From NCBI RefSeq assembly GCF_000474275.2, contig NZ_ATAE01000005.1, forward strand, positions 62,001 through 126,000: a stretch of DNA of 64,000 bases. The letters run 5' to 3'. The stretch comes from Alkalihalophilus marmarensis DSM 21297 (lineage in GTDB: Bacteria > Bacillota > Bacilli > Bacillales > Bacillaceae_D). Every line of letters starts with the position of its first letter. Position 1 is the first letter of the stretch. Position numbers and translations under genes: made by a program. Of the stretch, positions 17,036 to 25,797 are shown piece after piece. The notes below the pieces were generated by a model. It was not told where the DNA came from. It searched no databases and saw only the letters and a program-made list of their open reading frames with translations.

Positions 17036-17776
17036 TTAAGCCCTCCAACGTAATAGGTATCGTTCAATAATAGTGATAAGTAAAAATCCAAGGATTCCAA
17101 TAAGCGCAAGCCATACGATTGGAGCAAATACTCCAGCCCCGTCAAATTGAGTCATCATTCGTCTGCTGAAATAGCCGAGACCAGCTTCTGCGCCTAACCA
17201 CTCCCCGATCGCTGCTCCTACGACACTGAGCGGTACAGCGACTTTCATTCCTGATAAGAAAGAAGGCAGGCTATGGGGAACATATAATTTAATAAACGTT
17301 GCAAACGGGCTTGCATTCATTGTTTGAAATAATTCTCTTAATTCCTTTGGAGTTGACTTTAAACCATCATACATGTTGACCGTAATCGGAAAAAAGGTAA
17401 TAAGGACAGTGACGACCACTTTACTCCAAACGGAATAGCCAAACCAAAGCACAAAGATCGGTGCTAGTGCAATGATAGGTATAGTTTGTGAAATAACAAG
17501 AAGCGGGTAAAGAGCCCTCTCAATAAGCCGGTAGCCATGCATACATATAGCGACTGTGACTCCTAAAATAGTGGAGATAACAAGCCCTGTAATCACCACC
17601 TGGAGTGTTGCAGGGAGGTGGGTAAAGAATAATGTTGAATGAAGCGAAATTAATTTATCTGTGATGGCTAATGGTCCTGGCATCAAATAAGGTTTATCAA
17701 TAAATCCAGCTAAGATCTCCCAGCTGATTAATAGCCCGAGTAAGAGCAGGCCGGGAGCCGTATAGTTTCTAATCAT
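17036..17776 (-). CDS. thiX: Thiamin-pyrimidine ABC transporter, permease
   Basis: A 246-aa inner-membrane permease with about six helices, of the SsuC/TauC-like BPD_transp_1 family. The EAA loop reads ELFQTMNASPFATFIKLYVPHSLPSF (about 135-160), which contacts the ATPase. It overlaps the end of thiZ by 4 bp (ATGA), indicating coupling. Together with ThiY and ThiZ it forms the importer for the formylated pyrimidine. Confidence 0.9.
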   Translation of the reverse strand: MIRNYTAPGLLLLGLLISWEILAGFIDKPYLMPGPLAITDKLISLHSTLFFTHLPATLQVVITGLVISTILGVTVAICMHGYRLIERALYPLLVISQTIPIIALAPIFVLWFGYSVWSKVVVTVLITFFPITVNMYDGLKSTPKELRELFQTMNASPFATFIKLYVPHSLPSFLSGMKVAVPLSVVGAAIGEWLGAEAGLGYFSRRMMTQFDGAGVFAPIVWLALIGILGFLLITIIERYLLRWRA

Positions 17777-18513
17777 ATTGAGTCAACTCCACTAAACAGC
17801 TGCCTCATAATCTGTTGTTTAAACGGAGCCAGTGTTTCAAGATTTGCTCTAGGGTGAGGTTCTTCTATTGACAGTTCTAAATAAGTACTCATTGGGCTGC
17901 TAGAGAAGACTAGGATTCGATCACTTACTCTTATGGCTTCATCCATATCGTGAGTAATTAATATGACAGTTAAATTCAAGTCCCTGCAGACCTTTTGCAG
18001 CCAATCCTGCATATGGAGCCTGGTCATGGCATCTAAGGCGCTGAAGGGCTCATCTAATAGTAAGAGCTTAGAACCCCCAATCATCGCTCTTAGAAAGGAT
18101 GCACGCTGCCTCATTCCGCCTGAAAGTTCTCTAGGGTATTGATGCTGTGTACCTTCTAATCCAAACTGAACAAAATAAGGTTCGGCGATTGTTTTTGCTT
18201 CTTTTTTATTCACGCCTTTTAACTCGAGCGGGAGGGTAACATTTTCTAGAACCGTACGCCATTCTAAAAGAAGGTCTTTTTGCGGCATATAGCCCATAGC
18301 GCTATTGTTGTTATGAAAAAGAGCTTCTCCGTGCTGAGGCTGTTCTAGACCCATGAGTAAACGGAAGATAGTGCTTTTACCCGCTCCGCTCGGTGCAATG
18401 AGAGAGAGAAATTCTCCCTCATAAACTTCTGCATTTAAACGTTCAATCGTTGGCCGCTGAGCCGTTTTATAAGTGAATGTTATATCGCGTAGTTCAAGCA
18501 GCTTAGCGGACAT
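17773..18513 (-). CDS. thiZ: Thiamin-pyrimidine ABC transporter, ATPase
   Basis: A 246-aa ABC ATPase with Walker A SLIAPSGAGKST (about 36-47), signature ELSGGMRQRAS, Walker B KLLLLDEP and switch His in ILITHDMDEA. ATG 18513 overlaps the tenA stop by 11 bp; the longer reading to 18594 lies within tenA and shows no family similarity, so it was dropped. A GGAG lies about 13 bases upstream, a weak placing that fits coupling to tenA. It energises import through ThiX. Confidence 0.9.
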   Translation of the reverse strand: MSAKLLELRDITFTYKTAQRPTIERLNAEVYEGEFLSLIAPSGAGKSTIFRLLMGLEQPQHGEALFHNNNSAMGYMPQKDLLLEWRTVLENVTLPLELKGVNKKEAKTIAEPYFVQFGLEGTQHQYPRELSGGMRQRASFLRAMIGGSKLLLLDEPFSALDAMTRLHMQDWLQKVCRDLNLTVILITHDMDEAIRVSDRILVFSSSPMSTYLELSIEEPHPRANLETLAPFKQQIMRQLFSGVDSI

Positions 18514-19180
18514 GAGAAGGCCAAGACTCCTCGTTATAAGACATCTCCCAAAACATATATTCAAAGCGGCTTGTGTTAAAAAAAATCTCTTCAAGACGGG
18601 CTAATTCACTCTCAGGGAGTCCAAGGGCTAATTCATCAAGCAGTTTAATCAGCCAATCAGCGATTTCGCCAAATTCTTCTGATTGATACATCGTAATCCA
18701 CTCGCCATAAAATTCATGTTCCATGGCTCCTGGTATTTCTGCGAGCTTCTTTCCAATTTCATAATAGCTCCAAGCACAAGGGAGAATGGCAGTCACTAAA
18801 TCAATTAAAGAGCCTCTCTCAGAAACACTTAACATATAACTGCTGTAGGCTAATGTCATCGGGGCAGCTTGGGTAGCTTCTAACTCTTCAGCCGAGATCC
18901 CAAGTCTCTCTGCATATTGCCTGTGAAGGTCCATCTCAATGTTTAATGTGGCGTCAAGCATTTTGGCAAATAGGGCCATATTTTTAAGCGAATTTGCTTT
19001 CATGCTTGCAAGCGCAAATAGTCTGGAGTAATCAATTAGGTAGACATAGTCTTGTTTCATAAAGAACTTAAATTTCTCAATATCAAGTGTCCCGTCCCCG
19101 ATTCCTTTTACAAATGGATGGTTATGACTAGCCTCCCAAATGGGGAGGGCCTTTTGATGTAAACGTGCTGAAAATGACAT
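18503..19180 (-). CDS. tenA: Aminopyrimidine aminohydrolase (thiaminase II)
   Basis: A 225-aa all-helical TenA protein. It deaminates 4-amino-5-aminomethyl-2-methylpyrimidine to hydroxymethylpyrimidine (HMP) in the cytoplasm. The catalytic Cys sits in LPCAWSYYEIG (about 135), with EFYGEWITMY and the C-terminal RFEYMFWEMSY typical of the TenA_C group. ATG 19180 has GGAGG eight bases upstream; the earlier TTG has none. It acts after YlmB in the salvage route. Despite the old name, these enzymes are chiefly salvage rather than thiamin-degrading. Confidence 0.94.
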   Translation of the reverse strand: MSFSARLHQKALPIWEASHNHPFVKGIGDGTLDIEKFKFFMKQDYVYLIDYSRLFALASMKANSLKNMALFAKMLDATLNIEMDLHRQYAERLGISAEELEATQAAPMTLAYSSYMLSVSERGSLIDLVTAILPCAWSYYEIGKKLAEIPGAMEHEFYGEWITMYQSEEFGEIADWLIKLLDELALGLPESELARLEEIFFNTSRFEYMFWEMSYNEESWPSHVR

Positions 19181-19218
19181 GTGCAATTCCTCCTTTTTTA
19201 TCCTACGTTATATAAAAG

Positions 19219-20493
19219 CTATTGCTTTTCTTTATGACACCATTCATAGATAAACGTTAATATGGTTTTTGTATAATCAATGAGTTGATCAATAGAGAGC
19301 TCTTCATTCACAGCATGGGCATGGATTAACTCCCCAGGACCATAGATGACGGTTGGAATACCAGCCTCACCAAGCCACCCGCCGTCGGTTACAGTAGAAG
19401 ACATTCCGACTTTTGTTTTAACACCAAACGTTTTATGGTGAGTGGATTCTAAAAGCTTCAACCCATTCCACTCCAAATCAATCGGAAGGGCAGGGAAGAT
19501 TTCACCCCGGTCTTCAATCATCGAAGTACCGCCCCAACGGAAAAGAGGAGGGTGTTCTTTTAACCACGGGTCACCAGCTGCAACGGCAAGTAAATGTTCT
19601 TCAATCTCACGGGTGACCTCTTGATACGTTTCATCAGGATAGTAGTGCACTGTAATCCAAAGCGAGCATTCATCAGCTATAAATGCCGCATGACGGCCGC
19701 CCTCAATCACAGCTGGGTTGATTGTATTCATACCGCTTGGGAAACCAGGGTATGACTTTGTGATGGCCCAATGACGCTCAAGCTCGCTAAGACCTTGAAT
19801 CAACTTAGTCATTTTTTCAATAGCACTCGCACCATAGAGTCCGCCGCCAGCATGAATCATATTGCGTCTCAGTCCGTCATGGAAGGTTTTTGGGCTTTTC
19901 ACTGTTACCCAGCCTGTAATGACTCCGCCTTGCCCGTGAATCTCGCAATTACTTGTATCAGCTACAATCGCAAAATCTGAACCGTAGCCCCGGTCGCAGC
20001 ATTCTTTTGTACCAGCTTCACCGACTTCTTCCCCAATGACCGATTCAATCGTCAGATCACCTGGAAGTTCTATACCTGCTTCATGGAGAAGTTTTGCTGC
20101 AAACAGGCAGGCAGCCAGACCGCCTTTCATGTCTGCCGTTCCGCGTCCGTACACCTTTCGCCCTTCTTTAATCAGTTTAAAAGGGGGGGAGGTCCAGTTT
20201 TCGTCTTTGGAAACGGAAGCTACATCTACATGTCCGTTTAAGAGTAAACTGCGGTGGTGAGCAGAAGCTGTCCCTTTTTTAACAGCTACGACATTTGGGT
20301 CATTTGGGTAAACATCCCACATATCAATATCAAAGCCCGCATCGGCAAGGTAGTGAGCGATAAAATCTTGTGCTTCTTTCGTATTTCTAGCTGGGGGGCT
20401 TTCCGTTTGATATTCTACTAGCTGCTGCAACAGGCAGATAAGTTCTTCTTCTCTTTCCTCAACATTTTCAATGAGTTCTGCAATAGATTTCAT
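19219..20493 (-). CDS. ylmB: N-formyl-aminomethylpyrimidine deformylase (M20 family)
   Basis: A 424-aa ArgE/DapE/M20-type metallohydrolase. Zinc-site motifs are NGHVDV (about 89-94), GRGTADMKGG, GEEVGEAGT and VADTSN, plus the late HAHAVNEELS. In the salvage pathway it removes the formyl group from imported FAMP, giving the TenA substrate. As a bare sequence it could be called a generic acetylornithine deacetylase; the TPP riboswitch and the tenA-thiZXY context decide the call. It is the first gene of the operon, with AAAGGAGTGA before the start. Confidence 0.9.
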   Translation of the reverse strand: MKSIAELIENVEEREEELICLLQQLVEYQTESPPARNTKEAQDFIAHYLADAGFDIDMWDVYPNDPNVVAVKKGTASAHHRSLLLNGHVDVASVSKDENWTSPPFKLIKEGRKVYGRGTADMKGGLAACLFAAKLLHEAGIELPGDLTIESVIGEEVGEAGTKECCDRGYGSDFAIVADTSNCEIHGQGGVITGWVTVKSPKTFHDGLRRNMIHAGGGLYGASAIEKMTKLIQGLSELERHWAITKSYPGFPSGMNTINPAVIEGGRHAAFIADECSLWITVHYYPDETYQEVTREIEEHLLAVAAGDPWLKEHPPLFRWGGTSMIEDRGEIFPALPIDLEWNGLKLLESTHHKTFGVKTKVGMSSTVTDGGWLGEAGIPTVIYGPGELIHAHAVNEELSIDQLIDYTKTILTFIYEWCHKEKQ

Positions 20494-20513
20494 GTTCTCA
20501 CTCCTTTAAAGCA

Positions 20514-20545
20514 AATAAAAAACCACTTCTATAAAAGAAGTGGTT
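20514..20545 (-). terminator. TPP-riboswitch-controlled intrinsic terminator
   Basis: A perfect 10-bp stem (AACCACTTCT with AGAAGTGGTT) and 5-nt loop, followed on the minus strand by TTTTTTATT. It lies between the aptamer and ylmB. The first arm also matches the 3' edge of the aptamer (ACCACTTC against GAAGTGGT), so folding of the aptamer should decide whether it forms. Confidence 0.92.
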
Positions 20546-20630
20546 GATATACGTCATATGTACAGTAAAACCTTGCTGTATGCAATCTCGCTGAACACAG
20601 CTGGAGTTACAACTGAGAATAGACGCTCTC

Positions 20631-20716
20631 ACCACTTCCCTCCGCTAGTATTATCTAGATCAGGTAATAGGGTTAAGGCTTGCACCTTTCTCAGCAATAA
20701 TTGCACCCCTAGTGGT
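20631..20716 (-). ncRNA. TPP riboswitch aptamer (THI element)
   Basis: Read on the minus strand the conserved parts appear in order: CTAGGGGTGC (near 20703-20712), GCTGAGA (20689-20695), then CCTGATCTAGATAATACTAG and CGGAGGGAAGTGG (20632-20664). These are the pyrimidine- and pyrophosphate-binding elements of the TPP aptamer. With the following terminator it should switch off ylmB-tenA-thiZXY transcription when thiamin pyrophosphate is plentiful. Confidence 0.97.
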
Positions 20717-20832
20717 CTGGCTATTTAATTTTGTTATTTTAATATGAGTCTGAAAATATGAATCTGAAACTACTTTCAAATTATCATACTTTTTTTAAGG
20801 TTTCAATATTAAATGTGATATGACTCTTTGAA

Positions 20833-20861
20833 AAAAGCGAAGAGTACTCCTCTTCGCTTTT
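20833..20861 (-). terminator. Terminator of the HU gene
   Basis: A 12-bp stem (AAAAGCGAAGAG and complement) with a 5-nt loop just beyond the hbs stop; on the minus strand it ends in a T run. Confidence 0.92.
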
Positions 20862-20874
20862 ACTTTTGACGTTA

Positions 20875-21147
20875 TTAGTTTACAGCGTCTTTTAATTGTT
20901 TACCTGGCTTGAATGCTGGGTTCTTTGTTGCTGGGATTTCAATTTCTTGGCCAGTTTGCGGGTTGCGGCCTTTACGTGCAGAACGCTCACGTACTTCAAA
21001 GCTTCCGAAACCTACTAGCTGAACTTTACCACCTTCAACAAGTGCGTTAGTGATGCTGTCAAATACAGCGTCTACTGCTTTAGAAGCATCTTTCTTAGAA
21101 AGGTCTGCCTGCTCTGATACTGAATTAATTAGATCTGTTTTGTTCAT
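20875..21147 (-). CDS. hbs: HU-type DNA-binding protein
   Basis: A 90-aa histone-like protein that bends and compacts DNA as a dimer. The sequence starts [20 protein letters not shown] and has [25 protein letters not shown] with the DNA-gripping arm and [18 protein letters not shown] at the end, all standard for Bacillus HBsu. The start has AAAGGGAG upstream. Neighbours differ from the B. subtilis hbs locus (spoIVA/folE), so it might be a second HU copy. Confidence 0.95.
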   Translation of the reverse strand: MNKTDLINSVSEQADLSKKDASKAVDAVFDSITNALVEGGKVQLVGFGSFEVRERSARKGRNPQTGQEIEIPATKNPAFKPGKQLKDAVN

Positions 21148-21275
21148 GAAAAAAACTCCCTTTCATACCTTGTTTTGAAAAACGCTAGATAAACTCTTAT
21201 AGAATGTGAATCTATCTTCGTTTGTTCGATTGGATTTAATAACTGTCCCAACAAGCTAAAATAACCTGCAACTCA

Positions 21276-21305
21276 AATTTACTCATTAAACCCCAGTAGT
21301 GTCAA
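21276..21305 (-). promoter_or_regulatory. Candidate SigA promoter of the HU gene
   Basis: On the minus strand TTGACA (21300-21305) and TAAATT (21276-21281) are 18 bp apart, 129 bp before the hbs start codon. The -35 is perfect, the -10 weak. Confidence 0.45.
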
Positions 21306-21403
21306 GACTTTGGGGGTAAATTCAAGCATTTAAAGTCAATTTTTCCACTCTTTTTGACATTTCGACAGCAAAAAAGCGTAGATTCCCTAATTTAGATACG
21401 AAA

Positions 21404-21430
21404 AAAGCTCAAGCAGTCGCTTTGAGCTTT
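21404..21430 (-). terminator. Terminator after pssA
   Basis: AAAGCTCAAGC pairs with GCTTTGAGCTTT with one bulged base; on the minus strand it is followed by six T. Confidence 0.85.
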
Positions 21431-21440
21431 ATCCTTTATT

Positions 21441-21980
21441 CTACATCTTACGCACTTTAAATGAGCTGACCATAAGCAAGGCAAGGATCATCGTAATGAA
21501 CATAAAACTATATGCTTCTAGAAATGGAACTAATAGAGATGAAAATGTTAAGATACATCCTGCAGCTGTGATAGGAAGGCCAACAAAGAAGCCATGACTT
21601 TCCATTACATTAAAGCGAGCTAAACGTATCGCTCCGCAAATAATAAAGATAATCGCAAAAATTGCCCCGACTGAGCCGAATTCATGTAAAACAGCTTGAT
21701 GAATCAATAAAGCTGGTGCGACTCCAAAAGAGACAATATCACTCAGTGAGTCTAGTTGTTTTCCAAATTCAGACGTAGACTGAAAGCGTCTTGCTGCTGC
21801 TCCGTCAAGTCGGTCACATACCGCTGCAATTGTAATAAATAACAATCCCATTCTAAGTTCATTTTGCAGAACAAAGATGATTGAGAGGGCACCTAACCCA
21901 AGGTTCATTAGTGTTAATATATTTGCAATTTGACCTTTCATTTTCTTCACCGTCTGATCGAGATGTTCTAAAAGGAACAT
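21441..21980 (-). CDS. pssA: CDP-diacylglycerol-serine O-phosphatidyltransferase
   Basis: A 179-aa integral membrane CDP-alcohol phosphatidyltransferase that makes phosphatidylserine, the precursor of phosphatidylethanolamine. The family signature is complete: DRLDGAAARRF then GKQLDSLSD, giving the DG-AR-G-D-D pattern at about residues 57-80. About five hydrophobic segments follow. The start has AAGGAGTGAAG nine bases upstream. psd is not adjacent here, unlike in B. subtilis where pssA, ybfM and psd are together. Confidence 0.92.
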   Translation of the reverse strand: MFLLEHLDQTVKKMKGQIANILTLMNLGLGALSIIFVLQNELRMGLLFITIAAVCDRLDGAAARRFQSTSEFGKQLDSLSDIVSFGVAPALLIHQAVLHEFGSVGAIFAIIFIICGAIRLARFNVMESHGFFVGLPITAAGCILTFSSLLVPFLEAYSFMFITMILALLMVSSFKVRKM

Positions 21981-22214
21981 TCACTTCACTCCTTAACGTT
22001 AGCTAAACAAATGCTCCTAACGTCCTTTATAAATTAATATCATAACACACTCGAGCCGTTTTCACTAGAGAACGAAGTCGATAAAACAGCACTATTTTTG
22101 TCATATTATGGGGATTGCTTGATAATGAGACCATTAAGTCGATTAACTGTCAAGTTAGCAATACAGAAAATGAAGTCCTAACAAAGGGGGAGGGACGTAC
22201 GTAAACATCCTAAC

Positions 22215-22243
22215 AAAAGCCTTCATGAACTGTACATGAAGGC
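22215..22243 (-). terminator. Terminator after the small multidrug export gene
   Basis: A 9-bp stem (GCCTTCATG with CATGAAGGC), 7-nt loop; on the minus strand it is followed by TTTTGTT. Confidence 0.75.
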
Positions 22244-22263
22244 GTCTAATCCAGTAATAATCC

Positions 22264-22725
22264 CTAACTAGTGAACCAGGTAAAACCATAATAGGTGCCG
22301 ATAGCAAAAACAAGAATCCAGGCAATTAAGCTGATGGTCATCCACCAAGTAGCAGCTTGTTTCTTCGCTCCAAGTGCAAGCGCCATAAGGATCGTTAAAT
22401 GGGTGCCTAAAATCAGCGGCCCTCCAATGGAAAGGCCGGGAAGACCATAACGGTTCCAGACTCGCTTAGCGCGCTCCTGACGCTTTGTAGGAGGCTTTTC
22501 TTCGATTCCTTTCTCCTCGCGTCTGCGTGCTCTCCATGCCTCGAATTTTTCGTAGAAAATAACGACAAGTAAAATAGTCAGCATGTTACCGACAAAACCA
22601 ACAATTGATACGAGCACTGGATTTAGCCCGCGAATAATTCCGATTGGTATAACGACAATCGCTTCGAGCCAAGGCGTAGCTGCCGCCAAAAATACTAATA
22701 TATACTCCCATAATGATTGAAACAT
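22264..22725 (-). CDS. Small multidrug export family membrane protein (COG2426)
   Basis: A 153-aa membrane protein with about four hydrophobic segments and a charged central loop (residues 63-90). ATPWLEAIVVIPIGIIRGL at the start and GLPGLSIGGPLILGTHL in the middle are the conserved elements of the Sm_multidrug_ex family. Despite the family name, substrates are not established. In B. subtilis-type genomes similar genes sit near pssA or psd. It has its own terminator. Confidence 0.75.
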   Translation of the reverse strand: MFQSLWEYILVFLAAATPWLEAIVVIPIGIIRGLNPVLVSIVGFVGNMLTILLVVIFYEKFEAWRARRREEKGIEEKPPTKRQERAKRVWNRYGLPGLSIGGPLILGTHLTILMALALGAKKQAATWWMTISLIAWILVFAIGTYYGFTWFTS

Positions 22726-22816
22726 GTAAACCTCCGAGTCATCACATTAATAATAGAGCAAGTGTATCATCTGCTCATAAACAAATCCACTAAAAAATTC
22801 CACTTTAAAACAGAGA

Positions 22817-22859
22817 GGGGCTGTCCCAAGATCGTTTTATGATCTTAATGGACAGCCCC
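22817..22859 (-). terminator. Terminator of the mrp operon
   Basis: Outer stem GGGGCTGTCC with GGACAGCCCC and an inner stem AAGATC with GATCTT; on the minus strand a TCTCTGTTTT tail follows. A compound hairpin 20 bp beyond mrpG. Confidence 0.8.
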
Positions 22860-22878
22860 CTTATTCTTTATGCGAAGC

Positions 22879-23238
22879 TTAATTGCTTCCTTTCATTTTC
22901 TTCTCATACATCTTCTTTAGGTCATCTTGAGTACTCTTTTCCCATAAAGGCACGCCTACACGATAAGCAGAACGGCCCATCATCATTCCTGCTACAGGAG
23001 CAGTTAGGAAAACGAATAAAATCGTTAATAACAGCTTCCCGACAAATTCACCGTGAACGAGAAAGAAGAATAAGAACGTTGCGAGCATAATCGAGATTAC
23101 ACCAAGTGTTGCACTCTTTGTCGCAGCGTGGAGACGACCGTACACATCAGGGAAACGAATAATCCCGATCGAACCTAACAGGCTAAGAAAGCCGCCAATG
23201 AGAACAAAGATACTAATAATTATCTCAACCGCGGTCAA
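22879..23238 (-). CDS. mrpG: Na+/H+ antiporter subunit MrpG
   Basis: A 119-aa protein with three membrane helices and a charged tail, the MnhG/PhaG family. The motif GSIGIIRFPDVYGRLHAATKSATLG is typical. The start is assigned to the TTG at 23238, eight bases after GGGG in AAAGGGGTG; it overlaps mrpF by 14 bp. Longer readings lie inside mrpF. It is the last subunit of the hetero-oligomeric Mrp antiporter. Confidence 0.92.
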   Translation of the reverse strand: MTAVEIIISIFVLIGGFLSLLGSIGIIRFPDVYGRLHAATKSATLGVISIMLATFLFFFLVHGEFVGKLLLTILFVFLTAPVAGMMMGRSAYRVGVPLWEKSTQDDLKKMYEKKMKGSN

Positions 23239-23500
23239 AGACAACACCCCTTTCAATAAATTTAGAAAGCGCAATCGACCCGATAAAGGCAAGAATACTA
23301 ATGACAAGAACAACTTCTGAGTATGCCAAAGTTTCCTGAAGCATCATAATGACCCCGATGAAGCCAATTAGATTGATGCCAAATGTATCAAGCGCTACGA
23401 TGCGGTCAGACATCGTAGGGCCGATTAATGTACGGATAAAGCAAACGAACAATGAGATAGACATGACCACTAATACAATCATTAAAATGGATTGGAACAT
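23225..23500 (-). CDS. mrpF: Na+/H+ antiporter subunit MrpF
   Basis: A 91-aa protein with three membrane helices. FIRTLIGPTMSDRIVALDTFGINLIG is the conserved core of the MnhF/PhaF family. It begins one base after mrpE ends and overlaps mrpG. In alkaliphilic Bacillus all seven Mrp subunits are needed for antiport. Confidence 0.95.
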   Translation of the reverse strand: MFQSILMIVLVVMSISLFVCFIRTLIGPTMSDRIVALDTFGINLIGFIGVIMMLQETLAYSEVVLVISILAFIGSIALSKFIERGVVFDRG

Positions 23501-23501
23501 A

Positions 23502-23978
23502 TTATTTGGTCACCTCCAAAATAGCACGTTCAAATGTATCGTGAATATCACGAATCATTTTCTCTTTATTAGGAACATCAATCGCATGGATATAGATGTA
23601 TTTATTATCATCTGAGAAATCCATCGATAGTGTACCTGGAGTAAGAGAGATAAGAGATGCTAGAAGACTTAACTCCCAGTCTGTTTTTAATTTAGTAGGC
23701 ACAGCTACAATTCCAGGTTGGATATTCATTTTAGGACTTAACACAATCTTAATCACGTCTATATTGGCTAATATAAGTTCTTTAAAGAATAAACCAATTA
23801 ACTTAATAATAGCCCATACGCGGCGCATGTAAAAATCAAAACGCAGAAAACGTCTTAAAACGAATAAGATGAAAATCCCAACAACATATCCAATTAAGAA
23901 GTCGACAGCTGTATAGCTATTTTGAAAGTTAACCCAGATAACCGCAATGACAAGGTTTAATAATATTTGAAAAGCCAT
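23502..23978 (-). CDS. mrpE: Na+/H+ antiporter subunit MrpE
   Basis: A 158-aa subunit with two to three N-terminal membrane helices and a cytoplasmic domain that contains SLISLTPGTLSMDFSDDNKYIYIH and KMIRDIHDTFERAI, typical of MnhE/PhaE. I chose the second ATG (23978) because GGAG lies nine bases upstream; the ATG at 23984 is only three bases from it. The gene follows mrpD directly. Confidence 0.94.
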   Translation of the reverse strand: MAFQILLNLVIAVIWVNFQNSYTAVDFLIGYVVGIFILFVLRRFLRFDFYMRRVWAIIKLIGLFFKELILANIDVIKIVLSPKMNIQPGIVAVPTKLKTDWELSLLASLISLTPGTLSMDFSDDNKYIYIHAIDVPNKEKMIRDIHDTFERAILEVTK

Positions 23979-23984
23979 TAGCAT

Positions 23985-25466
23985 CTACTCCTTAAGTACA
24001 GATTCGATATAAATCGTTGGGTCTAGAATTTGGTCAGCTACTTGCAGTGAATATTGGAAAATTGGCTCAGCTGCGAAACCAAGGATAATGGTTAAAGCGA
24101 CAAGTGGAACAATTGGCAGTAAGAGTTTGCCCACTTTATAGTTTGCTTGTTGTTCTGTATGCTTCTGCTCACCCCAGAATGCGTAAATGAAAATCTTCAT
24201 CATTGAGAACAATGTAAGAAGTCCTACTGCAAGAGCGACAGCGGCAATAATATAATTCTCATTTAAGAATGCAGCTAAAATAAGCGCAAACTTACTAAAG
24301 AATCCACTTAGCGGCGGGATACCAGCTAAGGAAATTGCAGAGATAAAGAACATCCATGCAAGCCATGGGTGGGTTTTAAGTAAACCGCCCATTTTCTTTA
24401 GATCGGTTGTTCCGGTAATTTTTTGCGTTGCCCCTGCAAATAAGAAGAGGGCTGCTTTAACGATAATATGGTGGGCAATATAGTAAATCGCACCGGCAAT
24501 TGCTAGCTGCGTGTAAATACCAAGCCCCATCACCATGTAACCAACCTGACTGATAATGTGGTATGAGAGGATTCGCTTAAAGTCAAACTGTGAAACGGCC
24601 CCAAGTACCCCAAAGAACATCGTCAGACCAGCTAAAATTAGAATTAACATATGGGTAAAGTCTGGATCATGAGTAAAGATCAGCGTGAATGTACGCATGA
24701 TCGCATAGATCCCAACTTTCGTTAATAAGCCCCCGAATAATGCGGCAATTGCTGCTGGCGGTCCGTAGTATGAGCGCGGAAGCCAGAAATAAAGAGGGAA
24801 GAGACCACCCTTCATAGCAAATACAACTAAGAATATAACCGCAATAACATTTAATACGCCTGTCTGTTCAAGTTCACCGACTTTAACAGCTAAGTCAGCT
24901 AAGTTCAGTGTTCCTGTAATCGAGTAAAGATAGGCCACACCGACAATGAACAAGATCGAAGCAAAAACATTGATCATTACATATTTTAATGATTCACGAA
25001 GCTGATACTTCGTCCCTCCTAATACAATTAAAATGTAGGAGGCAATCAGCATCACTTCGAAGAAGACGAATAGGTTAAATAAGTCTCCGGTTAAGAATGC
25101 TCCGTTTACCCCTGCAAGTAAGAAGAAGTAGAACGGATAGAAATAATATTTCTCACGTTCTGAGGAGATCGTTTGAAAGGCAAAGAACAAACAAACAACC
25201 CCTACAATACTGGCGAGAATGACCATCATGGTAGCAAACATGTCGGCAACTAAGACAATACCAAATGGTGCTTGCCAGTTACCCAGTTCAAGAACAGAGA
25301 TTCCATTTTGATATACATCAACTGCAAGATAAATAGCTACTAACAGCATGCCGATCACAGTAAATCCGCTGACCACACGCTGTAAGCTATGATTTTTTGC
25401 AAATAAAATGAGAATCGTACCTACAATAAATGGGATTAGAATCGGTAGTATGACTAAGTTATTCAT
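23985..25466 (-). CDS. mrpD: Na+/H+ antiporter subunit MrpD
   Basis: A 493-aa polytopic protein with about 14 helices, homologous to the NuoN/NuoM proton-channel subunits of complex I. Conserved text includes FFEVMLIASYILIVLGG, FAMKGGLFPLYFWLPRSYYGPPAAIAALFGGLLTKVGIYA and IAHHIIVKAALFLFAG, with the channel Lys and His residues. It overlaps mrpC by 8 bp. With MrpA it supplies the ion-moving half-channels. Confidence 0.96.
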   Translation of the reverse strand: MNNLVILPILIPFIVGTILILFAKNHSLQRVVSGFTVIGMLLVAIYLAVDVYQNGISVLELGNWQAPFGIVLVADMFATMMVILASIVGVVCLFFAFQTISSEREKYYFYPFYFFLLAGVNGAFLTGDLFNLFVFFEVMLIASYILIVLGGTKYQLRESLKYVMINVFASILFIVGVAYLYSITGTLNLADLAVKVGELEQTGVLNVIAVIFLVVFAMKGGLFPLYFWLPRSYYGPPAAIAALFGGLLTKVGIYAIMRTFTLIFTHDPDFTHMLILILAGLTMFFGVLGAVSQFDFKRILSYHIISQVGYMVMGLGIYTQLAIAGAIYYIAHHIIVKAALFLFAGATQKITGTTDLKKMGGLLKTHPWLAWMFFISAISLAGIPPLSGFFSKFALILAAFLNENYIIAAVALAVGLLTLFSMMKIFIYAFWGEQKHTEQQANYKVGKLLLPIVPLVALTIILGFAAEPIFQYSLQVADQILDPTIYIESVLKE

Positions 25467-25797
25467 CTGCAGATCCCCTTAATTGGTCTAAATCATCTGT
25501 CTTGTGCTCTTTGTACGTTCTGTATGCAAGTACAAGCAAGAATGATGTGACCCCAAAACTAATTACAATCGCTGTTAAAATCAATGCTTGAGGCAATGGA
25601 TCACTATATGTGCTAGCCTCAAGACCAAGTAGTGGCGGTGCTCCTCTTTGTAAGCCTGCCATCGTGAGCAGCAGGAGATGTGCTCCATGTGATAACAGGA
25701 TTAAACCTACAATCACTCGAAGCAAGCTTTTCGTAAGAATTAAATAGGTTCCGACCATAAAGAGGACACCAACAGTGATGGACATTAATATTTCCAT
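25459..25797 (-). CDS. mrpC: Na+/H+ antiporter subunit MrpC
   Basis: A 112-aa protein with three membrane helices, homologous to NuoK. VIVGLILLSHGAHLLLLTM and DPLPQALILTAIVISFGVTSF are the family core. The start overlaps the mrpB stop by one base (TAATG). Confidence 0.95.
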   Translation of the reverse strand: MEILMSITVGVLFMVGTYLILTKSLLRVIVGLILLSHGAHLLLLTMAGLQRGAPPLLGLEASTYSDPLPQALILTAIVISFGVTSFLLVLAYRTYKEHKTDDLDQLRGSADE

